Assembly (NCBI RefSeq): GCF_000473895.1
Contig: NZ_ASSJ01000076.1
Span: 62,001 to 126,000 of the forward strand
Length of the DNA: 64,000 bases
Direction: 5' to 3'
DNA from: Rubidibacter lacunae KORDI 51-2
GTDB lineage: Bacteria; Cyanobacteriota; Cyanobacteriia; Cyanobacteriales; Rubidibacteraceae
In this document: piece by piece, positions 18,455 through 28,581 of the stretch
How positions within the stretch are numbered: the first letter of the stretch is position 1
How the letters are laid out: every line of letters begins with the position of its first letter
Notes under the pieces: model-generated
What the model saw: only the letters and a program-made list of their open reading frames with translations
What the model was told of the DNA's origin: nothing
Databases searched by the model: none
Program-made: the position numbers and the translations under genes

Positions 18455-19243
18455 ATGGTGAAAAAGAAACCTCCTGCTCCTGGCGGGCGGGGTACATTCT
18501 CAATGCGGTCGCTGAAGTTTCTGAATAGCCTGCGTCAGAGCACCCAGCAGTTCGCCGTGATTGGATTGGGACGCTTCGGCCGAGCCGTTTGCGAGGAACT
18601 ACACAATATGGGTTACGAGGTCCTCGGTAGCGATCGCGACGAACGTTTAGTTGCCCAAGTGCTTACGGATAAAATCGTGTCGCGAGCAATCCAAATCGAC
18701 TCCACAGAACCGTCCGCCCTACAGGAGGGGGGGATATTCGAGTTTGACGTTGCGATCGTGGCAATCGGCAACTACGTCCAGGAAAGCATCATCACGACCT
18801 TAAACGTAAAAGAAGGCGGCGTTCCAAGTGTAGTCGCGAAGGCCTCTTCGGACATTCACGGCAAGCTACTGCGACGCGTTGGTGCCGACCACGTCGTGTA
18901 TCCCGAACGCGATGCCGGCCGCGAACTGGCTTACTCCCTCACGAAACCGGCGATTCTCGAGCGCTTCGACCTCGATCCCGAACACAGCATTGTCGAGGTG
19001 CGGGTGCCGGAGCAATTCGACAACCAAACCCTCGCCGACCTCGAGCTGCGCAATCGCTACGGTCTAAATGTTATTGCGATTGGCGAGGGCGAAACCTTCG
19101 AGATCAACCCCCTGCCGAATTACCGCCTTGCCTCTGGAGCAGCAATGGTTGTTATCGGGGCGAACAAAGACATCCTGCGCCTGCCATTTGGAACGGTCCC
19201 GCTTAGCAGTGAGATCTCGCGCAGCAGTAAAGACATCTATTGA
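18455..19243 (+). CDS. ktrA: KtrA potassium transport regulatory subunit
   Basis: Peripheral cytoplasmic RCK protein gating KtrB, 262 residues. The TrkA-N Rossmann domain begins FAVIGLGRFGRAVCEEL (GxGxxG), has an acidic GSDRDE at the end of strand two, and ends near VGADHVVYPERDAGRELA. A TrkA-C domain follows (DNQTLADLELRNRYGLNVIAI). The start at 18455 is supported by GAGG 7 bases upstream; it gives about 16 extra Lys/Pro-rich residues relative to the next ATG at 18503. It completes the ktrB-ktrA unit. Confidence 0.92.
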   Translation: MVKKKPPAPGGRGTFSMRSLKFLNSLRQSTQQFAVIGLGRFGRAVCEELHNMGYEVLGSDRDERLVAQVLTDKIVSRAIQIDSTEPSALQEGGIFEFDVAIVAIGNYVQESIITTLNVKEGGVPSVVAKASSDIHGKLLRRVGADHVVYPERDAGRELAYSLTKPAILERFDLDPEHSIVEVRVPEQFDNQTLADLELRNRYGLNVIAIGEGETFEINPLPNYRLASGAAMVVIGANKDILRLPFGTVPLSSEISRSSKDIY

Positions 19244-19417
19244 CTCAGCGCTTCAGTGCTCCCGAGCTTCTGCGAGATTCGACTCCAGTCTCCAACGCGA
19301 TCGCCTGCCGAAACTCTCCGACCGTTCTTGCGTCTTGAAACCGGTTACCCGACGCGATCGCCCTAGACGTGCCCTCGGGTTGCCTATCTATTGCGTCTGG
19401 GTTACAAGGCAGCAACT

Positions 19418-20188
19418 GTGGCGATTATTGCGCTAAAAGCTTGGTATTTGGAGCGTTACGAACCGATTCGCGAGGTCGTCAAGCGCCCGCACGACTTGCG
19501 CTTGAATAAAAACTCGTTGTTAAAGACGGGATTGCGCGCGGATTTTCTAGAAGAGCGCCTTGACGTGCAGAGCACGGTTTGGTTTCAGCGCTATCTAGAA
19601 GGCGAAGCTGTCGAGTTTTACATCGAAGGCAGTGGCGGCTACGCAATCGCTAACATCGACCTGGTTTCCCACGAAATCTACTTCGTCAAGCAAGATGTTT
19701 CCGCACGCCTCGACCCGACGATTTATCTGTGCTTCCAATCCGAGTACGAACCCGCTCGCTCGGCTCTCGCCCAAGCTTTAGAACGCGCGATCGCCAAGCT
19801 CGGCAAAAAATCGCGCGTTCCGCTGAGTCTGCAATCATCGCCGCGCCCAGCCGACGGACCGATGCGCTTGAGCAGCACGCAGCTGCGCCAGATCCGCAAA
19901 TGTTTGCTGCTCATTGCCGATACGACGGCGATCGCGCGGGTCGGGGGCGATGAGGATGCAAGTCTGTTGCTGGGGTCGAATACCTGCGTGGAGTTGGGGT
20001 TTGCACTGCAGACCAAGCGTCCCGGCGAGATCTTGCTTGTGAGTATGGAACGCCCGAACCTGCGGGGGACCATGCCGTTTGACCTACCCAACCACCAGCA
20101 GCTGCAATATGGGACGGCGAAGGATCTCGACAGAAGTTTGCCGCAGATTCTGGAAATGTTGCTGCAGCGCTTCAATCTGTTTGTTTGA
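19418..20188 (+). CDS. Conserved cyanobacterial protein with nucleotide-binding/TIR-like C-terminal half
   Basis: This 256-residue protein belongs to a family I recall only from cyanobacteria, with an opening like AIIALKAWYLERYEPIREV, matching a GTG start at 19418 (the TTG at 19391 would extend it). The N-terminal half contains the conserved GSGGYAIANIDLVSHEIYF. The C-terminal half (RQIRKCLLLIADTTAIARVGG, SNTCVELGFALQTKRPGEILL) looks like the core of TIR/nucleoside-deoxyribosyltransferase-like folds, where an acidic residue and E-L-G-F line the ligand site. The function is unknown. It follows ktrA on the same strand with a 174-base gap. Confidence 0.7.
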   Translation: MAIIALKAWYLERYEPIREVVKRPHDLRLNKNSLLKTGLRADFLEERLDVQSTVWFQRYLEGEAVEFYIEGSGGYAIANIDLVSHEIYFVKQDVSARLDPTIYLCFQSEYEPARSALAQALERAIAKLGKKSRVPLSLQSSPRPADGPMRLSSTQLRQIRKCLLLIADTTAIARVGGDEDASLLLGSNTCVELGFALQTKRPGEILLVSMERPNLRGTMPFDLPNHQQLQYGTAKDLDRSLPQILEMLLQRFNLFV

Positions 20189-20269
20189 TACAAGCGTGGC
20201 TGGCTCGGGTAGCAGGATATCGTAAGCTGTATCCGGAGTCCAGAACGGCTATGCGCAAAGGAGAACCCC

Positions 20270-20521
20270 GTGCCTAGAACGCCCGACGAGTACGCCGTGT
20301 ATCTACTACTGTCGACCGGTCACCGCGAAGAAGTTCGTTTTCAAACGCTACAGGACTTCCAAAAATGGTATTCCGGCGAGCTGAAGGCTAATGCCGAGTC
20401 TAACGAGTTTATCAACGTCCCACTGCGGACGATTGAAGGCGAGTACATGGTCGTACGTCCGGCGTGCGTGGTCGGTATTCGAGTTGAGCCCGTATTCTCT
20501 GGCAGCGTCGAGCGCTACTAA
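20270..20521 (+). CDS. Small conserved cyanobacterial protein
   Basis: Soluble 83-residue protein starting at a GTG preceded by AAAGGAG about 8 bases upstream. The sequence (EYAVYLLLSTGHREEVRFQTL, then DFQKWY and GEYMVVRPACVVGIRVEPVF) has the look of a compact beta-rich domain found in many cyanobacteria. No catalytic motif or membrane segment is visible and no function is proposed. It lies between the TIR-like gene and mltA on the same strand. Confidence 0.75.
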   Translation: MPRTPDEYAVYLLLSTGHREEVRFQTLQDFQKWYSGELKANAESNEFINVPLRTIEGEYMVVRPACVVGIRVEPVFSGSVERY

Positions 20522-20721
20522 ACTTGCATCGGCTCTCCCCCCTGCACTTGCCTCTCCATCCCATCGGCTCGACCGCGAACGGCCGTTGTTACCACCCAAC
20601 CGCACCGCTTCGCTCCGACCAGCGACCGAGCCGGCAACCATTGCTCGGAACGTTACCTGCCATTCAGCCGTCCCGAGGACGGCCCGGACCCACCCGACCT
20701 AACGACCGCCCTCGTATTCTG

Positions 20722-21891
20722 ATGACATGTAGAGTCCACACCGCAACCCGCGCGATCGCCATCCTATTAGCGCTCGCGCCGATGCCGATCGGGGCAACAT
20801 CATCCCCCCTGGCGGCAGAGCCTTTACCGCTACAACCGGTTGCCAACCAAAGGTTGACCGACGACCTCGGTCGCGATGACCGCATTCCCAGCGATCGCGC
20901 CGCGCTGTTGCTGGCGATCGATCGCAGCTTGGGCTATCTCGATACGCCAGCTTCCGTGGCGGCTTACCAAGATTATCCAGTCCCCGGCATTACCCGCGCG
21001 CGCGTGCGGAGATCGCTCGTACGCTTCCGACAACTCGTGCAGCAGACGAGCTCTCCAGAAGAACTCCAAGCCGCTGTCCGGCGAGAATTCGTTTTCTATC
21101 GCGCGGCCGGCAGCGACGGGCAGGGCACGGTCGCTTTCACCGGCTATTACGAGCCGGTTTTCGCCGCCAGCCGCACGCGTACCGCAGACTATCGCTACCC
21201 GCTATACCGACGACCGGCGGATTTCGAGCAGTGGCAATCGCCGCACCCCGCGCGCGCCGATCTCGAGGGACGGCATGGCACCGGCGCGGGCAGCCCGCTG
21301 GCCGGCAGCGAACTGGCGTGGTTGCGCGATCGCCTTGAAGCATTCCTCGTTCACGTTCAAGGCTCGGCAACGCTGCGTTTCCCCGACGGCAGCAGCACTA
21401 GCATTACCTACCACGGCAAAACCGATCGCCCCTACGCCAGCATCGGCAAAGAACTCGTGGCCGACGGGCACTTGACGCGCGACGAACTCAGCCTGCCCGC
21501 CGTGCTCGCCCATTTTCGCAGTCGTCCCGCCGACCTATCGCGCTATCTGCCGCGCAACGAAAGCTTCGTTTTCTTCCAGGAAGCACCAGCTGCCAGTCCC
21601 CTCGGCACGCTCAGCGTCCCGGTCACAGCCGATCGCTCGATTGCAACTGACAAATCCCTCATGCCGCCCGGCGCGCTGGCTCTTATTCACACCCAAATTC
21701 CAGATTTCGACGCAACCGGTGCTCTCATGACACCAACAGTCAGCCGCTACGTTCTCGACCAAGATACGGGGAGTGCTATTCGCGGGGCAGGGCGGGTAGA
21801 CATTTTCCTCGGCAGGGGCACCGCAGCTGGCGCGCGCGCTGGTGAGATCGACTGGACGGGCGAATTGTACTATTTGATCGTGAGTGAATAA
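20722..21891 (+). CDS. mltA: Membrane-bound lytic murein transglycosylase A
   Basis: Periplasmic enzyme cleaving the glycan strands of peptidoglycan to 1,6-anhydromuropeptides, 389 residues. A signal peptide (MTCRVHTATRAIAILLALAP) opens it. The MltA domain shows FTGYYEPVFAAS and GSATLRFPDGSSTSITYHGKTDRPYASIGKEL (in two blocks around residue 240). The C-terminal 3D domain contains IPDFDATGA and GRVDIFLGRG, where Asp residues include the catalytic acid. There is no lipobox cysteine, so it may be soluble in the periplasm. The ATG at 20722 is chosen because the 66 upstream in-frame codons lack family character. Confidence 0.9.
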   Translation: MTCRVHTATRAIAILLALAPMPIGATSSPLAAEPLPLQPVANQRLTDDLGRDDRIPSDRAALLLAIDRSLGYLDTPASVAAYQDYPVPGITRARVRRSLVRFRQLVQQTSSPEELQAAVRREFVFYRAAGSDGQGTVAFTGYYEPVFAASRTRTADYRYPLYRRPADFEQWQSPHPARADLEGRHGTGAGSPLAGSELAWLRDRLEAFLVHVQGSATLRFPDGSSTSITYHGKTDRPYASIGKELVADGHLTRDELSLPAVLAHFRSRPADLSRYLPRNESFVFFQEAPAASPLGTLSVPVTADRSIATDKSLMPPGALALIHTQIPDFDATGALMTPTVSRYVLDQDTGSAIRGAGRVDIFLGRGTAAGARAGEIDWTGELYYLIVSE

Positions 21892-22217
21892 TCTCGGGTT
21901 GCACGCAAGCAATAGCGGGTATGTGCACTGGAGTTTATTGGTGCCAAAAGCCCAGCAATTGTTGAAATCGTCCGTTTTTATATGTTTCTTGCTGAATCTC
22001 GGCTTCGATCGAGCAGTGTCTCACAGCGACAGCTTGCATTCTGACAACCTGAAATCGCAGAGATTTCAGGCGATTTTGGCGGAACTACCGCAGTCAGTTT
22101 GCATTAGCTACAGTAAAGGTAGCCGAACGAATCAGTCGCAACTGTGGTAACCACGCGCGCGATTGTTATCGACGAACTTTTTGAGCGCAATCTAAGTAGA
22201 TTCAAGCAAATTTGCGT
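21892..22217. other. Intergenic with one hairpin
   Basis: Apart from the hairpin at 22049-22069, nothing was recognised in this 326-base gap between two plus-strand genes. It should hold the promoter of the NYN-domain gene. Confidence 0.45.
22049..22069 (+). terminator. Hairpin downstream of mltA
   Basis: A perfect 8-bp stem, CTGAAATC and GATTTCAG, encloses GCAGA and is followed by GCGATTTT. It lies about 160 bases after mltA and could be its terminator, though the T-run is short and offset. Confidence 0.4.
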
Positions 22218-24041
22218 ATGGTTTCCCAGAGCATAAACGGCGAGCTAAACGGCGAGATAGCTCGAGAAACAGGCGAAACGAACGAAACGCGAAGCTTGCT
22301 CGATACAATTTTGCAAGCTGCCGGACAAAACGACCGCTCGGAGTTGCAAACCTACCTGCGTGCCAATCTGGAGCGCGTCTACACGCTGCCTGCACCGGTG
22401 TTGCGTGCCGACCTCAGCGCGCTTCTAGCCGAGGGCAACACCGCGACCGGCATGAAGGCACTCTATGAATTTGGCAGTGCCATGCGCGACCTCGAAGTGG
22501 GCGATGCTGCCGTCAACCTTGCCGTCGCGATCGCGGCGTACGATACGCTGCTCGAAGACTTCGGGCAAACGCAGCTTAAGCAAGGGTGGGAGATCGTCGC
22601 CGACGCCCGCGCTTTGGCGTGCGAACGCCAAGCGCGCCTCAACGATGCCGCTGCCGTCGAGCAACGTTTGCTAGATCTCGACGACGCGATTGCCCAAGTT
22701 CGCGGGCAACTGGCAACGCTCCAGACGCGCGAACTGGCCCTTGAGTCGCGCTATTCCCGCGAATCCCGCGAGGTAGGAACGCCTCCTACACGGCGCGAGC
22801 GCGTCTTTAACACAGCAATTCTCTACGACATCGAGAATCTCACCAAAGGCTACAACTACGGCCCCGATCTGCTCGAAAACCTATCGCTATCGGCCATTTA
22901 CAATGCTGTTTTGCAAAGCGATCGCGTCGGCGACGTAGCCATCCAGCGCGCGTATGCCAACTGGTCCGACGGACGCCTGCGGAAGCTGCAAACTGAAATC
23001 GTCAGCCTCGGAATCGATCCGATTCAAATCTTTGGCTTCGGTCGCGGTCCGTCTAAGAACGCTGCCGATATTCAGCTGGCGATCGATGCCATGGAGATTG
23101 CGTTTTCCCGGCCATCGGTGACCGTGTTTGTCATAGTCTCCGGCGACGGTGCTTTCGCGTCTTTGGCCAAAAAGCTGCACGAGCTTGGCAAAACGGCGAT
23201 CGCCTGTGCCTATGAAACCCAGAAAAGCCGCGTGCTCGAATCGGTCTGCGATGCCTTTATCCCGCTCTCCGATCCCGAAGATGTGCTGGTAACGCGCTCC
23301 TACACCTCTCAACCCCTAAGCCCCGAAGCAATTGCCGCTCGGGCTGCCCTCGTCGATCAAATTCGCGCGGCGCTGCCGCACCTTAGTAACGACGTGCGGC
23401 TGAAACTTGGCGGGCTCGTGTTGCCGCAGGTCCGCCAATTCCTGGCTAGCGACATCGCCACCTTTGACGAACTTTACGAACGGTATCGCCAGCTTAATCC
23501 CGATGCCAAGCTCACCTCGCTGATTGCGTCTGCTTGTGAAGGGACAGAGTTCGATCTAGACCCGAGTCACCCCGCCAAACTCGTGTTGAGTGACGACTAT
23601 GACAGCGACGACAGCCCGCGGACCGTTCACTCCGAAGAAAGCTACCGACAAATTCTGATGAGCGGCTACAAGCGCTACAAACTCGAAGCACCCGGCCGCG
23701 TGCGCGCGATCGCCTCAGCTCTGGCCGAGCATTCGATCCAGCACGAAGTGTTAGAAGAAGCAGCGCGCCGTTTGGCCCGCCACCTCTCGAATGGCGAACT
23801 CGATATCGGCCTGCAAGCCATCCGCATGACACTGTTAGCATTTTTGTCGGCAGACTGCTTCGAAGTCGAACTGAAAACTGGCATGCCGCTGAGTTGGACG
23901 TGCACTCTCAAACCCAGTCTGCGCGATTGCGATCTGCTACTAGAGCAATTGCGAGCGGGCGTTCGCAGCCGCCTCAGCGAGGCGCTCCTAGAGTACGACG
24001 AAGAACCCGATATCAACCTCTTCAATGTGCTGCTGCCCTAG
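22218..24041 (+). CDS. NYN-domain (LabA/DUF88-like) protein
   Basis: Cytoplasmic protein of 607 residues. An N-terminal helical region of about 190 residues includes a coiled-coil stretch (AVEQRLLDLDDAIAQVRGQL). The NYN PIN-like nuclease domain follows: NTAILYDIENLTKGY, then ADIQLAIDAMEIAF and VFVIVSGDGAFASLAKKLHE. The spaced acidic residues (D in YDIENL, D in AADIQLAIDA, D in SGDGAF) are the metal-binding set of this superfamily. The C-terminal 270 residues contain winged-helix-like segments (LRAALPHLSNDVRLKLGGLV is one, with R from the preceding I). The overall plan suggests an RNA-processing or RNA-binding role. The start is the ATG at 22218. Confidence 0.75.
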   Translation: MVSQSINGELNGEIARETGETNETRSLLDTILQAAGQNDRSELQTYLRANLERVYTLPAPVLRADLSALLAEGNTATGMKALYEFGSAMRDLEVGDAAVNLAVAIAAYDTLLEDFGQTQLKQGWEIVADARALACERQARLNDAAAVEQRLLDLDDAIAQVRGQLATLQTRELALESRYSRESREVGTPPTRRERVFNTAILYDIENLTKGYNYGPDLLENLSLSAIYNAVLQSDRVGDVAIQRAYANWSDGRLRKLQTEIVSLGIDPIQIFGFGRGPSKNAADIQLAIDAMEIAFSRPSVTVFVIVSGDGAFASLAKKLHELGKTAIACAYETQKSRVLESVCDAFIPLSDPEDVLVTRSYTSQPLSPEAIAARAALVDQIRAALPHLSNDVRLKLGGLVLPQVRQFLASDIATFDELYERYRQLNPDAKLTSLIASACEGTEFDLDPSHPAKLVLSDDYDSDDSPRTVHSEESYRQILMSGYKRYKLEAPGRVRAIASALAEHSIQHEVLEEAARRLARHLSNGELDIGLQAIRMTLLAFLSADCFEVELKTGMPLSWTCTLKPSLRDCDLLLEQLRAGVRSRLSEALLEYDEEPDINLFNVLLP

Positions 24042-24090
24042 GATAAGGTGCACGCGCGAGTAAATAACAAGGGCGGGTCCTAACGGGATG

Positions 24091-25122
24091 TTATGCATTC
24101 GGCAGCCCTAGCACGTTTCCTTTTCCGGCCACAACCGTGCCGAGCGGCCAGGCAGTCTGCCCGCAGTCGCGCAACAGCCCGAGGGCGAGCTCCACGTCCT
24201 CCGGGGACACGAGGGCGGCGAACCCAACCCCCATGTTGAACGTCGAGAACATGTCCGCGGGCGCAACGCCACCGGCCGCCGCCAGCCACTGGAAAACGGG
24301 CGGTACGTCCCAGCTATGCACATCGATTTGTAGCGCCTGCTCTGCTCCGAGACAGCGGGGCAAGTTTTCCGGCAATCCACCACCCGTAATGTGCGCCAGC
24401 CCGCGCACGTCGACTCCTGAGGCCTGCAAAGCTAGGATTGACTGCACGTACAGCCGCGTTGGCGTCAAGAACACCTCGCCGAGCGCGCGATCGCCTAGTT
24501 CCGGTAGGCGGTCGTCCCAAACCCAGCCGCCGTCGGCTGCAATTTTGCGTGCCAAACTGAACCCATTACTATGCAGCCCGCTGCTAGCCAAAGCGATCGC
24601 GACATCGCCAATAGCCACGCGGCTGCCATCGAGCAACTGCGAGCGCTCGGCAATACCGACGCAAAATCCCGCCAGATCGTATTGTCCCGCACCGTAAAAG
24701 CCGGGCATCTCAGCTGTCTCCCCGCCCAACAGCGCGCAACCGCTTTCCCGGCAGCCAGCGGCAATCCCGGCCACGACGCTTGCCAGCTGAGCGGGCAACA
24801 ATTTACCTGTTGCCAGATAGTCCAGGAAAAATAGCGGCTCCGCGCCCATTGCCAAGACATCATTGACGCACATGGCAACTAAATCCACGCCTACCGTGTC
24901 GTGACAATTGCAGGCATGGGCGATGGCTAATTTCGTGCCCACACCGTCGGTGCCGGCTACGAGTACCGGGTCTGCATAGCCGCTCGGCAAGCGAAAGCAA
25001 CCGCCGAAGCCACCTAAATCTCCCAGCACTTCGGGTCGGCGCGTGCTCGCTACGAGCTGCCCGATTTGCGCCACAAACGCGCGCCCCGCAGCGATATCAA
25101 CCCCAGCTTGCCGATAATCCAT
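24091..25122 (-). CDS. purM: Phosphoribosylformylglycinamidine cyclo-ligase
   Basis: AIR synthetase, which closes the imidazole ring of AIR from FGAM with ATP in purine synthesis; 343 residues, normal length. Signatures are the start [12 protein letters not shown], the nucleotide-binding GTDGVGTK and [16 protein letters not shown], the [13 protein letters not shown] loop, [12 protein letters not shown], and [13 protein letters not shown] in the C-terminal domain. It is transcribed divergently from rlpA with a 372-base shared upstream region. It converges on the NYN-domain gene, leaving only 49 bases between the two stops. Confidence 0.97.
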   Translation of the reverse strand: MDYRQAGVDIAAGRAFVAQIGQLVASTRRPEVLGDLGGFGGCFRLPSGYADPVLVAGTDGVGTKLAIAHACNCHDTVGVDLVAMCVNDVLAMGAEPLFFLDYLATGKLLPAQLASVVAGIAAGCRESGCALLGGETAEMPGFYGAGQYDLAGFCVGIAERSQLLDGSRVAIGDVAIALASSGLHSNGFSLARKIAADGGWVWDDRLPELGDRALGEVFLTPTRLYVQSILALQASGVDVRGLAHITGGGLPENLPRCLGAEQALQIDVHSWDVPPVFQWLAAAGGVAPADMFSTFNMGVGFAALVSPEDVELALGLLRDCGQTAWPLGTVVAGKGNVLGLPNA

Positions 25123-25494
25123 CTAATGCTTAGTAACAGCGCCACTGACTTGCAATTGCCCTGCAATGCTGCTAGGGTCAGTCGAGTGTCTCATTGCGTT
25201 GCATTTTGTAACTATTCGTCGCACCCGCTTGTGTCATCCACAGGGTCTCACTATACGCCATTGAAAGCGCAAACGTTTGCGCCAGAAGCTTCTGATTAAG
25301 GGTGCTATCGGTTGTCGACCTAGAATTTAAGCCTTCCGCCAACAGCAAATGCCCGACCTTATCGAGACCAAAATCAACAGCTCCTTGTGACTCAGATCGC
25401 TCCAATTGGCGTGAGTATATGTACTCATGGTTTAGATGGCTCGCATGCGACAGGTGTGTGGATCGAAACAATTACTCGCATTTGATAGCAGCTC
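25123..25494. other. Divergent promoter region purM/rlpA
   Basis: This 372-base region must carry the promoters of both purM and rlpA. The only ordered element I see is the palindrome at 25412-25427, 67 bases before the rlpA start. Confidence 0.55.
25412..25427. promoter_or_regulatory. Palindrome, possible operator upstream of rlpA
   Basis: TGAGTA and TACTCA flank TATG, a perfect 6-bp inverted repeat. It resembles a dimeric repressor site, but it does not fit the cyanobacterial LexA or NtcA spacing. The regulator is unknown. Confidence 0.25.
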
Positions 25495-26358
25495 ATGAAA
25501 AACATGTTTCAGAGTCCTCTCGCGGTTGCCGTACTGGCAGCGACCCTAGGAACCTCCAGTTTTGGTATGGTTGCGCCAGCTCTGGCCGGCCGCGAACCGG
25601 CGGTTGAGACCGCTTTGGCAAATTCTGCGGCACTGACCAGTGTATTCGAGCATCCTCATGAGGACACCTCGGCCGCAACGCTCTACGTTCGCCAAATCCC
25701 AGTTCTGACTTTCGTAAACACTGGAGATTCGAGCGGGTCCGACCCGAGTTCGCCGGTGAAACTGGCTGGCGAACGAGCCAATGCCGTTGCGGCGCGCGTT
25801 CAGCAGCTGGGGGAAGACTTTGATGCCGGCGCGCTGGTGGTGCGCTGGGAGCGCGAAGACGACACCTACCGAATTCTGGCGGGCGATGAAGAGTTGGTTC
25901 GCCTCAGCGACCGGGAGATCTTGCCAGACACTACCGGCGATCGCGCGCAGGATGCACTCCAGGCAACCAATCGCCTGCGTCGTCTGTTAGGTGGTGCAGA
26001 GCCGCTGACCGCTGTGGCCGGCCGCCCCCGACCGGAAACGGTCCAAGTTGCCCAAGCCGTTCGCAAGCAATTGCAAGGCGTTGCCTCTTGGTATGGTCCA
26101 GGATTTCACGGGCGACCCACTGCTAGCGGCGAACGATTTAACTCCAACGACTTGACCGCAGCTCATCGCTCGTTGCCATTCGGGACGAAAGTTCGGGTAA
26201 CAAATACGCGCAACGGTCAGTCGGTGATCGTCAGAATCAACGATCGTGGACCATTTACGGGCGGACGTGTCATCGATCTCTCGGCAGCAGCGGCTCGCGA
26301 GATCGGACTGGTCAATAGCGGCATTGGCCCGGTCCGGATTGATGTTCTCGGTCGCTAA
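25495..26358 (+). CDS. rlpA: RlpA-like double-psi beta-barrel lytic transglycosylase
   Basis: Exported cell-wall protein of 287 residues. Residues 1-30 form a signal peptide ending ALA. A cyanobacteria-specific middle region follows ([27 protein letters not shown]), and residues about 190-287 are the RlpA domain: [47 protein letters not shown] and [15 protein letters not shown]. The conserved Asp of NDRGPF is thought to be catalytic in septal RlpA enzymes. No SPOR domain is present. It probably trims peptidoglycan during division, complementing the MltA gene nearby. Confidence 0.88.
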   Translation: MKNMFQSPLAVAVLAATLGTSSFGMVAPALAGREPAVETALANSAALTSVFEHPHEDTSAATLYVRQIPVLTFVNTGDSSGSDPSSPVKLAGERANAVAARVQQLGEDFDAGALVVRWEREDDTYRILAGDEELVRLSDREILPDTTGDRAQDALQATNRLRRLLGGAEPLTAVAGRPRPETVQVAQAVRKQLQGVASWYGPGFHGRPTASGERFNSNDLTAAHRSLPFGTKVRVTNTRNGQSVIVRINDRGPFTGGRVIDLSAAAAREIGLVNSGIGPVRIDVLGR

Positions 26359-26486
26359 CGCGCAATAAACAGCGCGACGCTCAACCCAAACTCAATGCAC
26401 ATCCGCCCAACCTTCAGAGATCTAGCAAGCAAATTTTCTGACGGTTATTGACGGTGCTTGTTTAACATCTGCTTTAGCCGTCTCTA

Positions 26487-27068
26487 TCACACGCGAGCGA
26501 GCGTGACTGCCTGCGGTTGGCCTTGGTACTTGCCACGTCGCGTCGCGTAACTGACTTGGCACGGCTCGCCTTCCAGGAAAATCAGCTGTACGATCCCCTC
26601 ATTGGCATAAATTCGGCAATCGGCACTCGACGAGTTTGAAAACTCTAGCGTCAGGTGCCCGCGCCAGGCAGCCTCAGCGGGCGTGAGGTTGGCAATGATG
26701 CCACAACGCGCGTAAGTGCTTTTGCCAATACAGATTACCGTGATGTTATCCGGAATGGTCAGGCATTCTCGCGCAACGCCCAAGCCGTAAGAATGAGCGG
26801 GCAGGATAAAGTAGCTGCCGCTAGTATCTTCGTAAAGCTGGGTGGGCTCTAGATTCTCCGGATTAAAATTCTTCGGATCGACAACTCTGCCTGGAACGTG
26901 TTTGAAAATACGAAATTCCCTCGAAGACAGGCGAATGTCGTACCCGAAACTGCCCAAGCCGTAGGAGATGACCGGCAGATCCTCAACCTGACGAACCTGC
27001 TGTGGCTCGAACGGAGCGATCATGCCCCGATCGGCCATGCGAGCAATCCAAGCATCGTTTTTAATCAA
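26487..27068 (-). CDS. dcd: dCTP deaminase
   Basis: Trimeric enzyme deaminating dCTP to dUTP for dTTP synthesis, 193 residues. Marks are SYGLGSFGYDIRLS, the substrate loop VICIGKSTYARCGIIANLTPAEAAW (read as STYARCGI then TPAEAAW) with the catalytic Glu of PAEA, and LEFSNSS. The family normally opens MIKND; here the matching codons are TTG-ATT-AAA-AAC-GAT, so a TTG start at 27068 is chosen. The frame stays open further upstream to 27149, but that extension has no family likeness. The ribosome-binding site is weak (GGAAC). Confidence 0.92.
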   Translation of the reverse strand: MIKNDAWIARMADRGMIAPFEPQQVRQVEDLPVISYGLGSFGYDIRLSSREFRIFKHVPGRVVDPKNFNPENLEPTQLYEDTSGSYFILPAHSYGLGVARECLTIPDNITVICIGKSTYARCGIIANLTPAEAAWRGHLTLEFSNSSSADCRIYANEGIVQLIFLEGEPCQVSYATRRGKYQGQPQAVTLARV

Positions 27069-27649
27069 GGTTACACAGTTCCAAGTGACGGGACGCTGCA
27101 GCAAGGACTGCGACCGCGGCTGCCCCTCATATGGTGTCGCGATCGTCAACTGGGCTGCTATTGTTACTCAATACGATAACACCATATCTTCGGTAAACCT
27201 AGGGTGCTATTGCATGAATTGCGCTACAGATAGTGCTCGCGGTTATTTCACGAGTCAGTTGGTCTGCTGTGGGCAGCCTCAGGGTGCAGGAAGATGCTCG
27301 CGCCTGCACGGGCAACTCTCAGTTTCAGCGGTATGCCGCGATCGCTCAAAAACTCCATCACTGCGAGAGATCGACAAGCTTTTAGCGCGAATCGACGCGA
27401 TCGGGCGGATTAGGATGCTCATGACAGTTAGGAGGCTAGGCGCGGAGAAAAGGACTCATTAATGCTTTCCAGTCGCGCGCGCAAATTTGACTTAAGAGTT
27501 CTATTGAAAGTGGGTTGGGGCCAGCCCAATTGCGCGGCGCTGGGACGAATCAGCTAAAATCGACATCAGCCGCGGACCCACAGCAGTATTTTTGGGCGCA
27601 GGCACTTGCGCCAGTCCGCTACCGTACCGTGCACCCAAACTCCCAATTC
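27069..27649. other. Divergent intergenic stretch dcd/menB
   Basis: About 580 bases between divergent genes. Open frames run through it, including an in-frame N-terminal extension of menB from 27515, but none shows domain character. The promoters of both genes should be here. Confidence 0.45.
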
Positions 27650-28483
27650 ATGTCCGTTGAGTGGCAACCCGTCAGAACCTACGAGGATATCCAGTACCAC
27701 AAAGCTGGAGGAATTGCCAAAATTGCGATCGCCCGACCGCACAAGCGCAATGCCTTTCGCCCGCGGACGGTGGTCGAACTGTTTGATGCTTTTGCGGACG
27801 CTCGCGAGGATCCGCAGATTGGTGTCGTGCTGCTGACCGGCGTCGGACCGCATACGGATGGGAAATATGCCTTCTGTGCGGGTGGCGATCAAAGCGTGCG
27901 CGGGACGGCGGGATACCTCGACGAAGCCGGCGTACCGCGCCTGAACGTTTTAGATTTGCAGCGGGCGATTCGCTCGTTACCGAAGGTTACCATTGCCCTC
28001 GTCGCAGGCTATGCCATTGGCGGCGGTCACGTGCTGCACCTGCTGTGCGACCTGACCATTGCGGCGGACAACGCCATTTTTGGACAAACGGGTCCGAAGG
28101 TTGGCAGTTTCGACGGAGGTTTTGGCGCGAGTTACTTGGCGCGCGTGGTCGGGCATAAGAAGGCACGGGAGATTTGGTTCCTCTGCCGCCAGTACAACGC
28201 TCAGCAGGCGCTGGAGATGGGTTTGGTTAACTGCGTTGTCCCAGTAGCGGACCTCGAAGCCGAGGGCGTACGGTGGGCGAATGAAATTCTGGAAAAAAGC
28301 CCGACTGCAATTCGCTGTTTGAAGGCAGCCTTCAATGCAGATTGTGACGGGCAAGCGGGTTTGCAGGAGTTAGCCGGCAATGCCACAATGCTCTACTACA
28401 TGACTGAAGAGGGCACTGAAGGCAAGCAAGCCTTCCTGGAAAAGCGATCGCCCGATTTTCGCCAGTATCCGTGGCGGCCGTAA
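27650..28483 (+). CDS. menB: 1,4-dihydroxy-2-naphthoyl-CoA synthase
   Basis: Crotonase-fold enzyme closing the naphthoquinone ring in phylloquinone (vitamin K1) synthesis, the photosystem I cofactor pathway; 277 residues from the ATG at 27650. Typical MenB marks are [34 protein letters not shown], the oxyanion-hole [12 protein letters not shown], and [20 protein letters not shown], where the conserved Asp is catalytic. [11 protein letters not shown] is the normal C-terminus. The 45 in-frame codons before the ATG do not resemble the family. Confidence 0.96.
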   Translation: MSVEWQPVRTYEDIQYHKAGGIAKIAIARPHKRNAFRPRTVVELFDAFADAREDPQIGVVLLTGVGPHTDGKYAFCAGGDQSVRGTAGYLDEAGVPRLNVLDLQRAIRSLPKVTIALVAGYAIGGGHVLHLLCDLTIAADNAIFGQTGPKVGSFDGGFGASYLARVVGHKKAREIWFLCRQYNAQQALEMGLVNCVVPVADLEAEGVRWANEILEKSPTAIRCLKAAFNADCDGQAGLQELAGNATMLYYMTEEGTEGKQAFLEKRSPDFRQYPWRP

Positions 28484-28581
28484 ACTGCGACTTTGCTGTT
28501 TTGGCGCAACCACTCTTACGATCGGATGCGCTTTCTCCTTAGCGCATCCTCGCATTTGTCGACCCCGAGATCGAATCTAGG

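Noticed and set aside
25412..25427. Palindrome as a LexA box
   Set aside because: The half-sites TGAGTA/TACTCA with a 4-base spacer do not match the cyanobacterial LexA consensus spacing, so only an unnamed operator is suggested.
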